A stretch of 64,000 nt of DNA, from the NCBI RefSeq assembly GCF_036090055.1, contig NZ_CP107970.1:560501-624500 (forward strand), given 5' to 3'. Source of the stretch: Nocardioides sp. NBC_00368 (GTDB lineage Bacteria > Actinomycetota > Actinomycetes > Propionibacteriales > Nocardioidaceae). Below, piece after piece: positions 18,801 to 26,980 of the stretch (the stretch's first letter is position 1; the number at the start of each line of letters is the position of its first letter). The notes under the pieces were generated by a model. That model was not told the origin of the DNA. It saw nothing but the letters and a program-made list of their open reading frames with translations, and made no database searches. The translations under genes were made by a program, and so were the position numbers.

Positions 18801-20630
18801 GAGCGGCTGCGGGCGCTCAAAGAGCTGCCGATCACGGTCATCGTCGGCAACCCGCCATACTCTGCTGGTCAAGAGTCAGCAGACGACGACAACCAGAACG
18901 AGTCATACCCCTCGCTTGACGGCGAAATCGAAAAGACGTACGCCGCCGCGTCTTCGGCGACATCAAAGCGGACCCTGTATGACTCCTACATCCGGGCTAT
19001 CAAGTGGGCCACCTTGCGCGTCCAGGACCGCGGTGTCATCGCGTACATCACCAACGGTGGCTTCCTCGACTCCAACAGCGCCGACGGACTACGCAAGACC
19101 CTCGCGGAGGAGTTCTCCTCGATCTACATCTACAACCTCCGTGGCAACCAGCGCACCGCCGGCGAACAGTCCCGCAAGGAGGGAGGCAAGATCTTCGGCG
19201 GTGGCAGTCGAGCAACCGTCGCCATCACGTTGCTCGTCAAGGACACATCGAAGACCGGAGCCGCCACGATCCACTACACCGACATCGGTGACTACCTCAG
19301 CCGAGAGGCGAAGCTCGCGAAGGTGGCTGAGGCCGGAACCATCTCTCAGCTGACCTCGGCCACAATCGAGCCCAATGTCCACGGCGACTGGCTCGGGCAA
19401 CGGCGAGAGGACTTCGAGACGTTCCTCGGGCTGTCGGAGGCGGGTGGCCTGTTCACCCTTGGCGGGCCTGGAATCACGACGAACCGCGACCTTTGGGTTT
19501 ACGGCTGGTCCTCCGAAGAAGTCGACCGCAAGGTCAAGATCCTGGTTGAGGCCTACAGTGACGCCGCTGCCGGATCGCGTGTGGACGACCCGCGAAGGAT
19601 CAGCTGGTCGCGCGGGCTTAGGCAGCGCGCTGCTCGTGGAGAGCAGATCGCCTGGCAAGCGGGAAACGTTCGGCGTACAACCTACCGCCCGTTCACCCGC
19701 CAGCAGCTCTACTTGTCGGCGCAGGTCAACGAGATCCCCGGTCAAACACCTCGGATGTTTCCCAGCCCAACCAGCGTCAACACGGCGCTGGTGGTGATCG
19801 GCCCGCGCCTGGAGGCTTCGCCAGCCGTGCTTGCAGTCGATGGCATCGCGGACTTGTCGTTCTTTTCTTACGGGGCCCACGTCTGCTCCCGCTGGCGCTA
19901 CGAGCAGGTAGAAGGCTCCGGGATGCTCGACCTCGGCGGCGATGGCGAGGTGATCGACGGCTACCGGCGTGTCGACAACATCTCTGACGAAGCGCTGAAG
20001 CGGTTCCACTCGGCGTACCCGGGCGAGGTGATCACGAAGGATGACATCTTCTTCTACGTCTATGGTCTGTTGCACTCGTCGGAGTACAGAGAGGCGTACG
20101 CCGCGGATCTGAAGAAGATGCTTCCGCGGATCCCGTTCGTGGCAGACTTCCATGGGTTCGCCGAGGCGGGCCGCCGGTTGAGCGAGCTGCATCTGGGATA
20201 TGAGTCGGTGGAGCCGTACCCGCTCGACGGCCTCGCTGTGCAGCCGTCGGGCGACCCGTACGAGTTCTTCGCTGTCGGCGCCAAGAAGATGACCTATGGC
20301 AAGGCGACTGCGGAGCAGAAGGCCGCGGGAGAGAAGCATGACCGCACGGTGATCCGCTACAACGACCGGATCACCTTGTCCGGAATCCCGCTCGAGGCGT
20401 ACCAGTACATGATCGGCAGCAGGTCTGCAGTCGAGTGGATCATCGACCGGTACTACGTCAAGACCGACAAAGCCTCGGGGATCGTCAACGACCCGAATGA
20501 GTGGTCCCGTGAGATCGGCGACCCGCGCTACATCCTCGATTTGATCGCGCGGATCGTGATGCTGAGCCTGGAGACGATGAAGATCGTGGACTCATTGCCA
20601 GCTCTGACGATCCTCGATGCAGCGGAGTGA
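15837..20630 (+). CDS. Type ISP restriction-modification enzyme (nuclease-helicase-methyltransferase fusion)
   Basis: A 1597-aa single chain with the domain order of Type ISP enzymes such as LlaGI. First is an Mrr-like nuclease (IGIDLVAKN, then YSAIQCKFYD, the D..QxK centre, about residues 66-88). A SF2 translocase follows: MACGTGKTFTSLK about 198, IICDEAHRTTG about 327, YMTATPRVF about 362, QSVGRVMRKAPG. Next is an N6-adenine methyltransferase (ILDPFTGTGTFLVRLL about 897, VIVGNPPYSAGQ about 1002), then a C-terminal target-recognition region ending LSLETMKIVDSLPALTILD. Length fits the family (about 1570-1600 aa). The frame is open further upstream; MIGPVPTSIHELL at 15837 was chosen because recognisable sequence begins there, with a GTG four codons later as alternative. 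All catalytic motifs are intact, so it should protect host DNA and cut unmodified DNA. Confidence 0.9.
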   Translation: MIGPVPTSIHELLGDLRATALDKRDQGDRFERLIATYLRSDPEWTAKFEQVWLWPDWPGRDGSRDIGIDLVAKNRDDDGYSAIQCKFYDAGHKVSKADIDSFLAASMRPTYGFTRRYLFDTAAGWSGNAEEELVGVAQRVDIDYLNEAAFDWGAYDWKTPEVLVPTGKKTPRPHQQEAMVEVFAGLETNDRGKLIMACGTGKTFTSLKIAEHLAGTGKSVLFLVPSIQLLSQTLREWMAHSEVDIRPFAVCSDVRVGRKTGDGDDADMSAVDLTEPATTDAATLVTRMSAGKHATDRMTVVFSTYQSIDVIAQAQEAGLAEFDLIICDEAHRTTGATLKGAADSSFVKVHDNAYLRAAKRLYMTATPRVFGDDVRRKANEAEAVLADMDDVALFGPELHRLGFGEAVEADLLTDYKVLVLAVEENYIAENFQVALAESGEIRLDDAAKLIGCWNGLAKHFTADQTDQVDPAPMKTAVAFARDIKASQLAAVSFPIMVDQALQHQGEDDTDDDGSTAEAARNGLRVDARHVDGTMGIHERNSRLAWLKEDAGGGVCRILTNARCLSEGVDVPALDAVLFLTPRGSQVDVVQSVGRVMRKAPGKELGYIILPIVIPSGVAPEDALKDNERYKVVWQVLQALRSHDERFHAMINQIELNKKRSPKLVIDNVTPGEETENPDDGDGSEQMSLDLGFDGFRDAMYARIVQKVGERKYWESWAKDVADIAQSHIIRIKGLLADPASSQAKEFDAFLKGLRDSLNDSITAADAIDMLAQHLVTRPIFEALFEGYSFTETNPVARIMELMLASLDEHPLAAESAALEGFYESVRRRVAGVDNAEGKQRILIELYDKFFAAAFKKTVDKLGIVYTPVEIVDFILRSADDVLRAEFGQGLTDEGVHILDPFTGTGTFLVRLLQSGLIEKHDLARKYASEIHGNEMLLLAYYIATVNIETTYADLAGELTEFPGLVLTDTFQSWEPDDVPDLGIFVENTERLRALKELPITVIVGNPPYSAGQESADDDNQNESYPSLDGEIEKTYAAASSATSKRTLYDSYIRAIKWATLRVQDRGVIAYITNGGFLDSNSADGLRKTLAEEFSSIYIYNLRGNQRTAGEQSRKEGGKIFGGGSRATVAITLLVKDTSKTGAATIHYTDIGDYLSREAKLAKVAEAGTISQLTSATIEPNVHGDWLGQRREDFETFLGLSEAGGLFTLGGPGITTNRDLWVYGWSSEEVDRKVKILVEAYSDAAAGSRVDDPRRISWSRGLRQRAARGEQIAWQAGNVRRTTYRPFTRQQLYLSAQVNEIPGQTPRMFPSPTSVNTALVVIGPRLEASPAVLAVDGIADLSFFSYGAHVCSRWRYEQVEGSGMLDLGGDGEVIDGYRRVDNISDEALKRFHSAYPGEVITKDDIFFYVYGLLHSSEYREAYAADLKKMLPRIPFVADFHGFAEAGRRLSELHLGYESVEPYPLDGLAVQPSGDPYEFFAVGAKKMTYGKATAEQKAAGEKHDRTVIRYNDRITLSGIPLEAYQYMIGSRSAVEWIIDRYYVKTDKASGIVNDPNEWSREIGDPRYILDLIARIVMLSLETMKIVDSLPALTILDAAE

Positions 20631-21163
20631 TCGCGGCCTCGGATCTGGAACCGGCCGCAGGGTAGGTGCGGGAAATCGCGTCGGTGTTCACGCCAGGTTG
20701 GGCCATCTCGGACAGCGACTCGTCCGCATGGAGCAGCAAGGTTGCTGAGGTTGAGCGGATCGTGAGGAGGTTCAAGTACCAGGGCACGATTCCCCCCCTC
20801 GCTTATCAGGGGTCAACACGGTCGCGACGGTGTTCATCGAGAAATCCAGCTTGCGGGCGATGGCGTTCCCCGTGCTGAGCCCGCGGACTTGTACAGCCGA
20901 CGAATCTAGTCGCGGTTCTCCAACGCGATCACAACCCAAGGCATTACTCGAGTGCACGATCTTCGCCGATCGACTATCTGCCCAAGTCTCGTGCGTCGTC
21001 GACAACCGTCGAGCGCACCTCAGTGATGAATAGGTAACTCAGCAGTCGGTGAATCCGGTCTCGGATGTTCGATCGGGGTAGGCGCGGTGGGCGTGCTCCG
21101 GGCATATCTGATTCAGATCGACATTGACCTGGCCGCTACACCGCAGGTCGACTCGGCGAAAGG
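20631..21163. other. Degenerate interval with a possible transposase-like fragment
   Basis: No intact gene in about 530 bases. A minus-strand frame at about 20772-20910 includes VRGLSTGNAIARKLDFSMNT followed by VATVLTPDKRGG, which resembles the helix-turn-helix of IS21/IS630-type transposases. No terminal repeats or catalytic residues accompany it. It is probably insertion-sequence debris. Confidence 0.3.
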
Positions 21164-22501
21164 CTATCCGGCGCGACGGTAGCCGCGGACTTCATCGCCG
21201 ATCACGAGGACGTGGAGGTTCCCGTCGATGACGCCGAGTTCCTTCGGGAGTGGCCAGCCCGGCGTGTCGATGATCTTGCCGCTGCCGCCTACCGGCTCGT
21301 AGATTCCGGTCCGGGTGATCGACGCATCACTGGCCCTCGCCTCCGCCCGTGTCCGCGTCCAAGCGACATGGTTGTTCGGCGCGGGCCGAGTCTCTCCCGT
21401 CTTGAGGTCGAGCAATGTTCGGGTTCCGTTGACGGTCGGATAGGCGCGGACGCCGTCGTTGCTGGCCAGTTCACACTCGTCGACGTCCTTCAGCGTCCAC
21501 AGTTCCTCTCCTGTCGAGGACCGGATGGCGGTGATGTCCGTCAGATGGGCTTGTTCTCCCGGGTCGGCGAGGAACTTGCCCATGGTTCCGGCGTATCCGC
21601 ACAGGAACGTGATGTCGTTGGGGGTGGCCCACTCGTCGGCGGTGGGAACGGTGGGTCGCATAGGGCGGACACCCCAGCGCAGCCAGATGCGTTCGCCGGT
21701 AATGGCGCTGATCTCCAGGAGGCCGACGTCGTTGGCGTTGAAGGGCTCTTTGCTGCCCTCACGTGTTACATGGATCTGGTAGACGCCGTCATGCTCCTCG
21801 GGGTTGTAGCCCATGGACGTGTTGGAGGCCCCGGCGAGGAGCTTGGTCCTCGGTTGGCTCCACTTGACGGTCTTCCCCTCCTTGAGCGACACGGTGGTCT
21901 TGTCGAAGGAGAGCCCGTCGTTTTCGCCGTCAGGATGCGCCTTCCAGTAATCCTCGACCTGCAGGTCCGGACCGTGGATCCACAGGTAGGTCTCCTTGCT
22001 TTCGTTGCCGATGCGTCCGTAGAGCGTGAATGTTCCGGGGTAGTCGTCGGAGGCGTAGATGGTGGGGTTCGTGGTGCTGATCTCCACCGGCGTCTTGCTG
22101 GTCGTGGTGCGGCCTGTCGCTGCATCGACGACCGCCGGCCGCACGACTCCGGGGCGTCCCTGCTGCGGAGCGAGGTAGCCGACCTTGCCCGCGTGGATGG
22201 CCGGCTCGAGGTAGATGGTGTCGCTGCTGGCGTTGGCCTGGATCTTCCAGCGCTCCTGGCCGGTCTTGAGATCGAGGGCGCGCAGGTACAGTTTCGAGTC
22301 GTCGACCATGTAGTAGACCCCGACCCCGTTGCCCGCCTTGGTGATCTGGGAGACCGGCTGTCCACCAGCGGAGCGCCATGCGATCTTCGAGGTCGCGGAC
22401 CCCGAGGCAGCGGAGCGGTCCTCCGACCCGTTCGGAGTGCAGCTGGTGACGGACAGGCAGGTCAGCACGACGAGCGTCGCCATCCCGAGACGAGATCTCA
22501 T
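21164..22501 (-). CDS. PQQ-like beta-propeller lipoprotein
   Basis: A 445-aa secreted lipoprotein. The N-terminus MRSRLGMATLVVLTCLSVTSC is a signal peptide with lipobox SVTSC, so it should be anchored outside the membrane after cleavage before Cys21. The mature protein contains repeated WD/PQQ-like blades such as LYLRALDLKTGQERWKIQA, VGLLEISAITGERIWLRWG and DITAIRSSTGEELWTLKD. These predict a propeller used for binding rather than catalysis. A C-terminal blade ends VIDGNLHVLVIGDEVRGYRR. No partner genes suggest a role. It lies between the Type ISP gene and the collapsed helicase copy. Confidence 0.8.
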   Translation of the reverse strand: MRSRLGMATLVVLTCLSVTSCTPNGSEDRSAASGSATSKIAWRSAGGQPVSQITKAGNGVGVYYMVDDSKLYLRALDLKTGQERWKIQANASSDTIYLEPAIHAGKVGYLAPQQGRPGVVRPAVVDAATGRTTTSKTPVEISTTNPTIYASDDYPGTFTLYGRIGNESKETYLWIHGPDLQVEDYWKAHPDGENDGLSFDKTTVSLKEGKTVKWSQPRTKLLAGASNTSMGYNPEEHDGVYQIHVTREGSKEPFNANDVGLLEISAITGERIWLRWGVRPMRPTVPTADEWATPNDITFLCGYAGTMGKFLADPGEQAHLTDITAIRSSTGEELWTLKDVDECELASNDGVRAYPTVNGTRTLLDLKTGETRPAPNNHVAWTRTRAEARASDASITRTGIYEPVGGSGKIIDTPGWPLPKELGVIDGNLHVLVIGDEVRGYRRAG

Positions 22502-22684
22502 GCAGCGACGCTATCCCAGCAGGGCCGGAAAGATGAACAATCTGACGCTGTGACCGCGGTGTGCCAATCGCTGCCCTGGCCGATTCGAGGGGATCCGGTA
22601 GGACACGGCGACCCGCCCTGTCTCCCACAGCCCGATCGCAGTGTTCGGCCGGGTGTCAGGGTCGGACTGCGGCAGGATGGGGTC

Positions 22685-22854
22685 ATGCGGGCCATCTCGG
22701 AGACCTACACGCGTTTGCGCGTCCTCGCCTTCTGGCGGATGACGGCGCTCTTCAGTTCGTAGCCGATACCCATGCACGGCCTCAACGTCGGCGGCGACTG
22801 CCAGGCTTGGTCGCAACACAACTACGTCCGCAAACTCGCCGCCGCGATCAGGTG
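22685..22854 (+). pseudogene. Collapsed second copy of the SF1 helicase (both ends, centre deleted)
   Basis: The start MRAISETYTRLRVLAFWRMT followed by ALFSS and a stop matches MRGISGTDALVRVLDFWWMT ELF of the intact helicase at 11493. About 30 bases later GGDCQAWSQHNYVRKLAAAI matches the intact C-terminus GDRQAWSKHNYFRQLAAATK. About 3 kb of the gene is missing. The upstream GTTCGGCC and GCGGCAGGATG blocks are also conserved with 11455-11487, so the promoter and leader were duplicated too. Confidence 0.85.
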
Positions 22855-22860
22855 ACGGCA

Positions 22861-23597
22861 ATGCTCATTCAGCGTATCGACATCAAGCCACCTAACCGAG
22901 GCTGCCGAGGGCTGGCCCTACACCGTGCCGGCCATCAACCAGATCATCGCTGAGGGGCTGAGGCTCACCATCCCGCTGACGTTCCTGGTCGGCGAGAACG
23001 GGTCAGGGAAGTCGACCCTGATGGAGGCCTTCGCTGAAGCGTGGGGGATCGATCCGCGAGGGGGACGCGGCAAGAAACGCCCCCGTCCCGAGCCCGGGGC
23101 CCCTGGCCGCCGCGATCGACCTCGGCTACACGGCAGAAGGCGCTCGGATGCACGCCAGGAAAGGAAGGTCCAGCTCCTACTTCCTCCGCGCCGAGTCAGC
23201 GCTGGGCCTGCTGGAGTACGTGTCCTCGCTCGGGACCATCGTGCCCGGCTATCCACAGGAGGACCTGTGCTACCTCTCCCACGGCGAGGGCTACCTGGCG
23301 ATGTTTCGCGAGGTCTTCTCTCGTCCAGGGCTCTACCTCATGGACGAACCGGAATCAGCGCTCTCGTTCATGTCCAGCTTCGACCTGGTCCTCGCGCTTC
23401 ACGAATGCGGTGCCAACGGAGCCCAAGTGTTGTGCGCGACCCACTCGCCGATCATCGCCTCGACGCCCGATGCGACGGTCCTCGAGGTCGACGGCGACGG
23501 AATCCAGCCGGTTTCCTGGGAGGAACTCGAGCTGGTCGCGCATTGGCGCAAGTACCTCAACCACCCCCAGGCATACCTGCGCCACCTCATCGAGTGA
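22861..23597 (+). pseudogene. AAA/ABC-type ATPase gene with two frameshifts
   Basis: Pieces of one P-loop ATPase appear in three successive frames. They are MLIQRIDIKPPN (from 22861), then TEAAEGWPYTVPAINQIIAE and TFLVGENGSGKSTLMEAFAE (Walker A), then LAAAIDLGYTAEGARMHARK and on to the stop. The last frame holds the signature LSHGEGYLAMF, Walker B GLYLMDEPESALS and switch ATHSP. Shifts fall near 22895 (an extra A in CCACCTAACCGAGG) and near 23085-23105. Motif content resembles small AAA_21-type ATPases of about 240 aa. Every motif survives, so decay is recent or the shifts are sequence errors. It follows the collapsed helicase copy by 6 bases. Confidence 0.75.
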
Positions 23598-24158
23598 CGA
23601 TGCCCCCGACGAAACGCAGGTCCGCTGGCGCGGGTCCTGGCGGTGAGGCCAGAACGGAACGCAGCTCTACGAACCGGACTGCGCGTGTCGCCGCCGTCGG
23701 CCGCCGCGAAAGTGACCTAGCATCCGATGCAGGCGCGAACTGGGGAAGGTTCGTGCTCAGCATCAGGGAATCGGCTCGTTCGACCTTCGACCCCGTCGAA
23801 CCGGCCGGCTTCGGATGCGTGCGAGTGCCCTAGAGGAACCCTCTAGGGCACTCGGCGTCGTTGGGGCTCAGTGTCGTTGGGGCCATATGTAGCGACGAAC
23901 GCACAGTATGCGCTGACATGGTCCGGCAATGACGTACGGCGTGCGACCCCACTGCGGCCTCGAACCGCGAACGCCTAGCCTCCCGAGGCTAGTGGGACGC
24001 CCAGAGCATCGCCGTCCGGTGGGAGGGCCATCGGTGGGCCGTCGTCTTGAACGCTCGTGCGTGGGAAGCCCGCCCGAGTGCCGATGCCCGAGGAGTGCCG
24101 GTCACCCCGGTCGTGTGCCAGAAAGTGGCCTGATCACCCGGTCCAGCGCAGGCAGAGG
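23598..24158. other. Gene-free interval
   Basis: About 560 bases with no supported gene. It contains the strong hairpin at 23823-23853 and a smaller CTAGCCTC/GAGGCTAG inverted repeat near 23977-23994. Confidence 0.4.
23823..23853. terminator. Strong 14-bp hairpin, probable bidirectional terminator
   Basis: GAGTGCCCTAGAGG (23823-23836) and its exact complement (23840-23853) are separated by AAC. There is no T tract on either side. It lies between the ATPase pseudogene (plus) and the HEPN gene (minus), where converging transcripts would end. Confidence 0.5.
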
Positions 24159-24809
24159 TCATGGCTCCACGGTTTCTACGATCTGGCGATCCAGACGCTC
24201 ACAGGTGCGGAGCATGAAGTCTCGCCAGTCCTGGGTGCCGATGAGGTTGAGGGTTCCTGGTGTCGCACCCTTGTGCACGATCTCGCCGCGGACGCTGACC
24301 AGCAACGCGAGTTCTTTCTTGACCGACTTGTTCGGTCGACCTTGCCAGGAGATGTTGTTCAAGGGCTGCTTGCCGAGGAGGTTCTTGTGGAGTTCCATCA
24401 CTTTCTCGGGAGATGCGGTGTTGAGGCCGTAACGGGCTGATCCGTCACCACGAAGGTGATCGGTCACGAGCTCCATCGTGACGGCGCGCCAGCCGTCTCC
24501 GGCCAACTGCCAAGCATCGGGCGTCTCGCCGAGCATCTTCTCGCTCACCCATGCGCGAAGGCGGTCAGGTAGCTTGGATGGATCGCCGCGTTCCACCAGC
24601 ATGCCGACGGCCCAGATCAGGCTCTCCTCTACATAGACCTCCCACGCGGTATAGACGAGTGAGACGCAGGAGCGCAGGAGCGGGTCGCCTGTTGTGTCGG
24701 TTCCAGTTGCTTGAACTGGCCCGTCGGCCTCGGGGTGATGGGCCAACAGCGAGTCGACGTCGTCGAGCATTGCTCGCAGATTCGAAAGCGCCGGAGTTTC
24801 AGTGACCAT
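24159..24809 (-). CDS. HEPN (RiboL-PSP-like) domain protein, candidate RNase
   Basis: A protein of 216 aa from the ATG at 24809 (MVTETPALSNLRAMLDDVDS); ATG at 24821 is an alternative. The N-terminal helix LLRSCVSLVYTAWEVYVEES and the C-terminal VSVRGEIVHKGATPGTLN fit the RiboL-PSP-HEPN family. The HEPN catalytic motif RX4H is present as Arg174-Gly-Glu-Ile-Val-His179. Such proteins act as RNases in toxin-antitoxin or abortive-infection systems. No nucleotidyltransferase or other usual antitoxin partner is adjacent, so it may act alone or have lost its partner. Confidence 0.7.
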   Translation of the reverse strand: MVTETPALSNLRAMLDDVDSLLAHHPEADGPVQATGTDTTGDPLLRSCVSLVYTAWEVYVEESLIWAVGMLVERGDPSKLPDRLRAWVSEKMLGETPDAWQLAGDGWRAVTMELVTDHLRGDGSARYGLNTASPEKVMELHKNLLGKQPLNNISWQGRPNKSVKKELALLVSVRGEIVHKGATPGTLNLIGTQDWRDFMLRTCERLDRQIVETVEP

Positions 24810-24899
24810 GTTCTTCACCATGCCCGGTTTCGCGCTCAGACACCGAGGAACACGCTCAGGTTTCGGGGAACCCCAATGAGGCCCGTCCGACTCGTCAGT

Positions 24900-24970
24900 G
24901 ATCCGCTGTCGCCGTGCGCGCGGGTGCTCGTCAAGCACGGTGTTTCCGCCGAACGCAACATCGCAGCACT
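24900..24970 (-). pseudogene. Diverged fragment of the 54-aa zinc-ribbon gene
   Basis: On the minus strand VAFGGNTVLDEHPRARR matches WFGGSTVLDDHTSARR of the gene at 15049-15213, and roughly 55 bases align. The CPSC knuckle is lost. It lies downstream of the collapsed helicase copy, as the intact version lies downstream of the intact helicase. Confidence 0.5.
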
Positions 24971-25079
24971 GCCTACGGCACTGAAGTTGAGGGCCTAGGC
25001 GTCGAGAAAGGTAGAACGCGCCCAACAAGGCACCAACAAGCCTCCTGGAGCACCGTCGGTCACACGCCCTGCGGGAAGA

Positions 25080-25112
25080 TTGCCCCGCCGGATCCGAGTA
25101 CCGGCGGGGCAA
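25080..25112. terminator. 12-bp GC-rich hairpin
   Basis: TTGCCCCGCCGG (25080-25091) pairs perfectly with CCGGCGGGGCAA (25101-25112) around a 9-base loop. There is no U tract. It lies between the divergent HEPN and endonuclease genes, so it may be a remnant terminator of a lost gene or an RNA structure. Confidence 0.4.
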
Positions 25113-25351
25113 CCTAAAGGCTAGAGAGCTCCCACGGATTCATGGTCCGCAGATCGTGACTAACGCCGTGAACGATGAGCGAACCGTCGGCAGAGGGCCA
25201 CGGAGTGGCCGATCATGGCCACCAGCGTGCCTGGCCGCGGGCGATCTGCGGGTGTGCCCCGCGACAAGGTCCCAATTGTCGGGTCTGTATGTCGGCTCCG
25301 CGTCACCAGAAGTTCCCTCGGCCGCTGTCGGATCGTGGCAGCGTGGTGGCT

Positions 25352-26298
25352 ATGAGCTACCGCATCGGCACGTGGAACCTGGAGAACCTGTTCCGTCCAG
25401 GAGACGATGGACCATCCTCGAAAGACGAGTACCACGCCAAGCTGACCTCGCTCGCAGCGGTGATCGACGACCTGGGAACCGATGTGCTCTGCGTCCAGGA
25501 GGTCGGTGACCCGGATGCGCTCACGGACTTGGTCAAGCTCCTCGACGGCCCTTGGCACACCGCGCTCGCCGATCCTGATGGCCGGGGTATCCGTTGCGGG
25601 ATCATCTCCACACGCGACCTGACCGAGGTCGACCAGATCGCGGCCTTCCCGGACACGCTGCAGCCGGTCCAGGTCGACGATGACGGCACCACGATCATGG
25701 CGATGGGCCGCCCCGCGCTCAAGGCCACCGTCACGCTGGGAGGCACCAGTCTCACGGTGATCTCGGCGCACCTGAAGTCGAAGCTGCTTTCCTACCCAGG
25801 AGGACGGTTCGCGCCGAAGGATGAGGGCGAGCGGGCCAGGTACGGCTTCTACGCCCTGGCGCGACGCGCAGGGGAGGCGACCGCGCTGCGGGCTGGTGCT
25901 GACCTGGCCGTCGATGGTTCAGGCGCCAAGCACGCCGTGCTGGTCGCGGGTGATCTCAACGACGAGCCCAAGGCCGCGACCACCCAGATCCTGCTCGGCC
26001 CGGGCGGCTCCGAGATCGGCACCCGAGGGTTCGACAAGCCAGACAAGGGGGATGCGACAAGGCTGTGGAACCTTGCTCCGAAGATCCCCGAGGCCGAGCG
26101 GTACTCACGTGTCTACCAGGGCGCAACGAGATCATCGACCACATCCTCGTCTCCAAGGCTCTGGTCGAGACGGTCACCGCCGTCACCGCGGGCTCCGCGG
26201 AGCTTGGCCGGACACCATCGGTCAACGACGACCCGAAGGTGCGCCGGGACAAGCCCGGCTCCGACCACCGACCGGTGGTCGCTGACTTCGACCTGTGA
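25352..26298 (+). pseudogene. Endonuclease/exonuclease/phosphatase-family gene with a frameshift
   Basis: The first frame starts MSYRIGTWNLENLFRPGDDG and contains the family motifs LCVQEVGD, VISAHLKSKLLS and VLVAGDLNDEP. It should then continue through RYSRVYQG into GRNEIIDHILVSKALVETVT, ending KPGSDHRPVVADFDL, but that part lies in another frame. One base is missing at about 26118-26122 (CAGGGCGCAACGAG). The last motif SDHRP carries the catalytic Asp-His pair, so the frameshift removes an essential residue. Intact, it would be a Mg-dependent phosphodiesterase of about 315 aa. A sequencing error is the alternative. Confidence 0.8.
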
Positions 26299-26381
26299 AC
26301 ACCCGACCCGCGAGCACACGACGATCTCCGGAGGACGCCCGCGCTACGCAGATATTGACAACACGCCATAGGGAGGCCTGG

Positions 26382-26789
26382 ATGCTCGTGGAGAACCAAT
26401 CGCAGTTGGAGAAGCTAGGACATGCGTTAATGGGCGCCGTCAACGGTGACTGGTCGGAAATAGTGCTCGAGGTCTCGGCAGCGGGGGCGCTGACCGACAC
26501 CGGACTCCACGTGGTGCGTCCAGACGGCATTGAAGACTGGTCGGTGAAGCCCACGGTTGAGGTATTCGATGCATCCAAGGCGCTTCGCCGCGGCATGTAC
26601 CAGCCCGACAAGGGCACTTGGTACAGCGCGACGGCGCGCCTTGACCGCGACGGCCAGCTCGACGTGGATTTCGACTACGACAACCCGCCCCTCGATGGCG
26701 ACGCGGAGGATGAGCTTCTTCTGAAGGATCAGGTGTTGTTCCCGCGCGACGCCGGCCACCTTCCTGACTGGCATCCTGCCCACGAGTGA
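26382..26789 (+). CDS. YezG/DUF600-like immunity protein, copy 1
   Basis: A 135-aa protein starting MLVENQSQLEKLGHALMGAV at an ATG with GGGAGG upstream. The hallmark C-terminal half has ALRRGMYQPDKGTWYSATAR, LDVDFDYDNPPLDGD and LFPRDAGHLPDWHPAHE. These resemble YezG-type antitoxins that neutralise polymorphic nuclease toxins, although the family call rests on memory of the motif pattern. A paralogue follows at 26981. No LXG or WXG toxin is visible nearby, so it may be an orphan immunity gene. Confidence 0.65.
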   Translation: MLVENQSQLEKLGHALMGAVNGDWSEIVLEVSAAGALTDTGLHVVRPDGIEDWSVKPTVEVFDASKALRRGMYQPDKGTWYSATARLDRDGQLDVDFDYDNPPLDGDAEDELLLKDQVLFPRDAGHLPDWHPAHE

Positions 26790-26980
26790 TCGGGTGACCA
26801 GTGCGAAATGAGCCGATGTCTGAACGTCACCTGTGGGCACGTATGGACCAGTGAGATCTCCGGCGAGCTGGCGTGGCCACAGGAGCTCCCACCGCCGCAC
26901 GATCTGCTCACTGCGGAAGGGTTCGCCGCGGCGCTCGAGCTCCGTCGTCATCGGAACCTCCACAGTAGGGGCAGCGCGCG

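Noticed and set aside
20666..20910. Intact insertion sequence
   Set aside because: Only a weak helix-turn-helix-like fragment is seen, without a catalytic triad or terminal inverted repeats.
23930..24020. tRNA-like motif (GCGGTTCGAGGCCGC and a CTAGCCTC/GAGGCTAG stem on the minus strand)
   Set aside because: T-arm-like and long-variable-arm-like parts occur, but no acceptor, D or anticodon arms can be folded around them.
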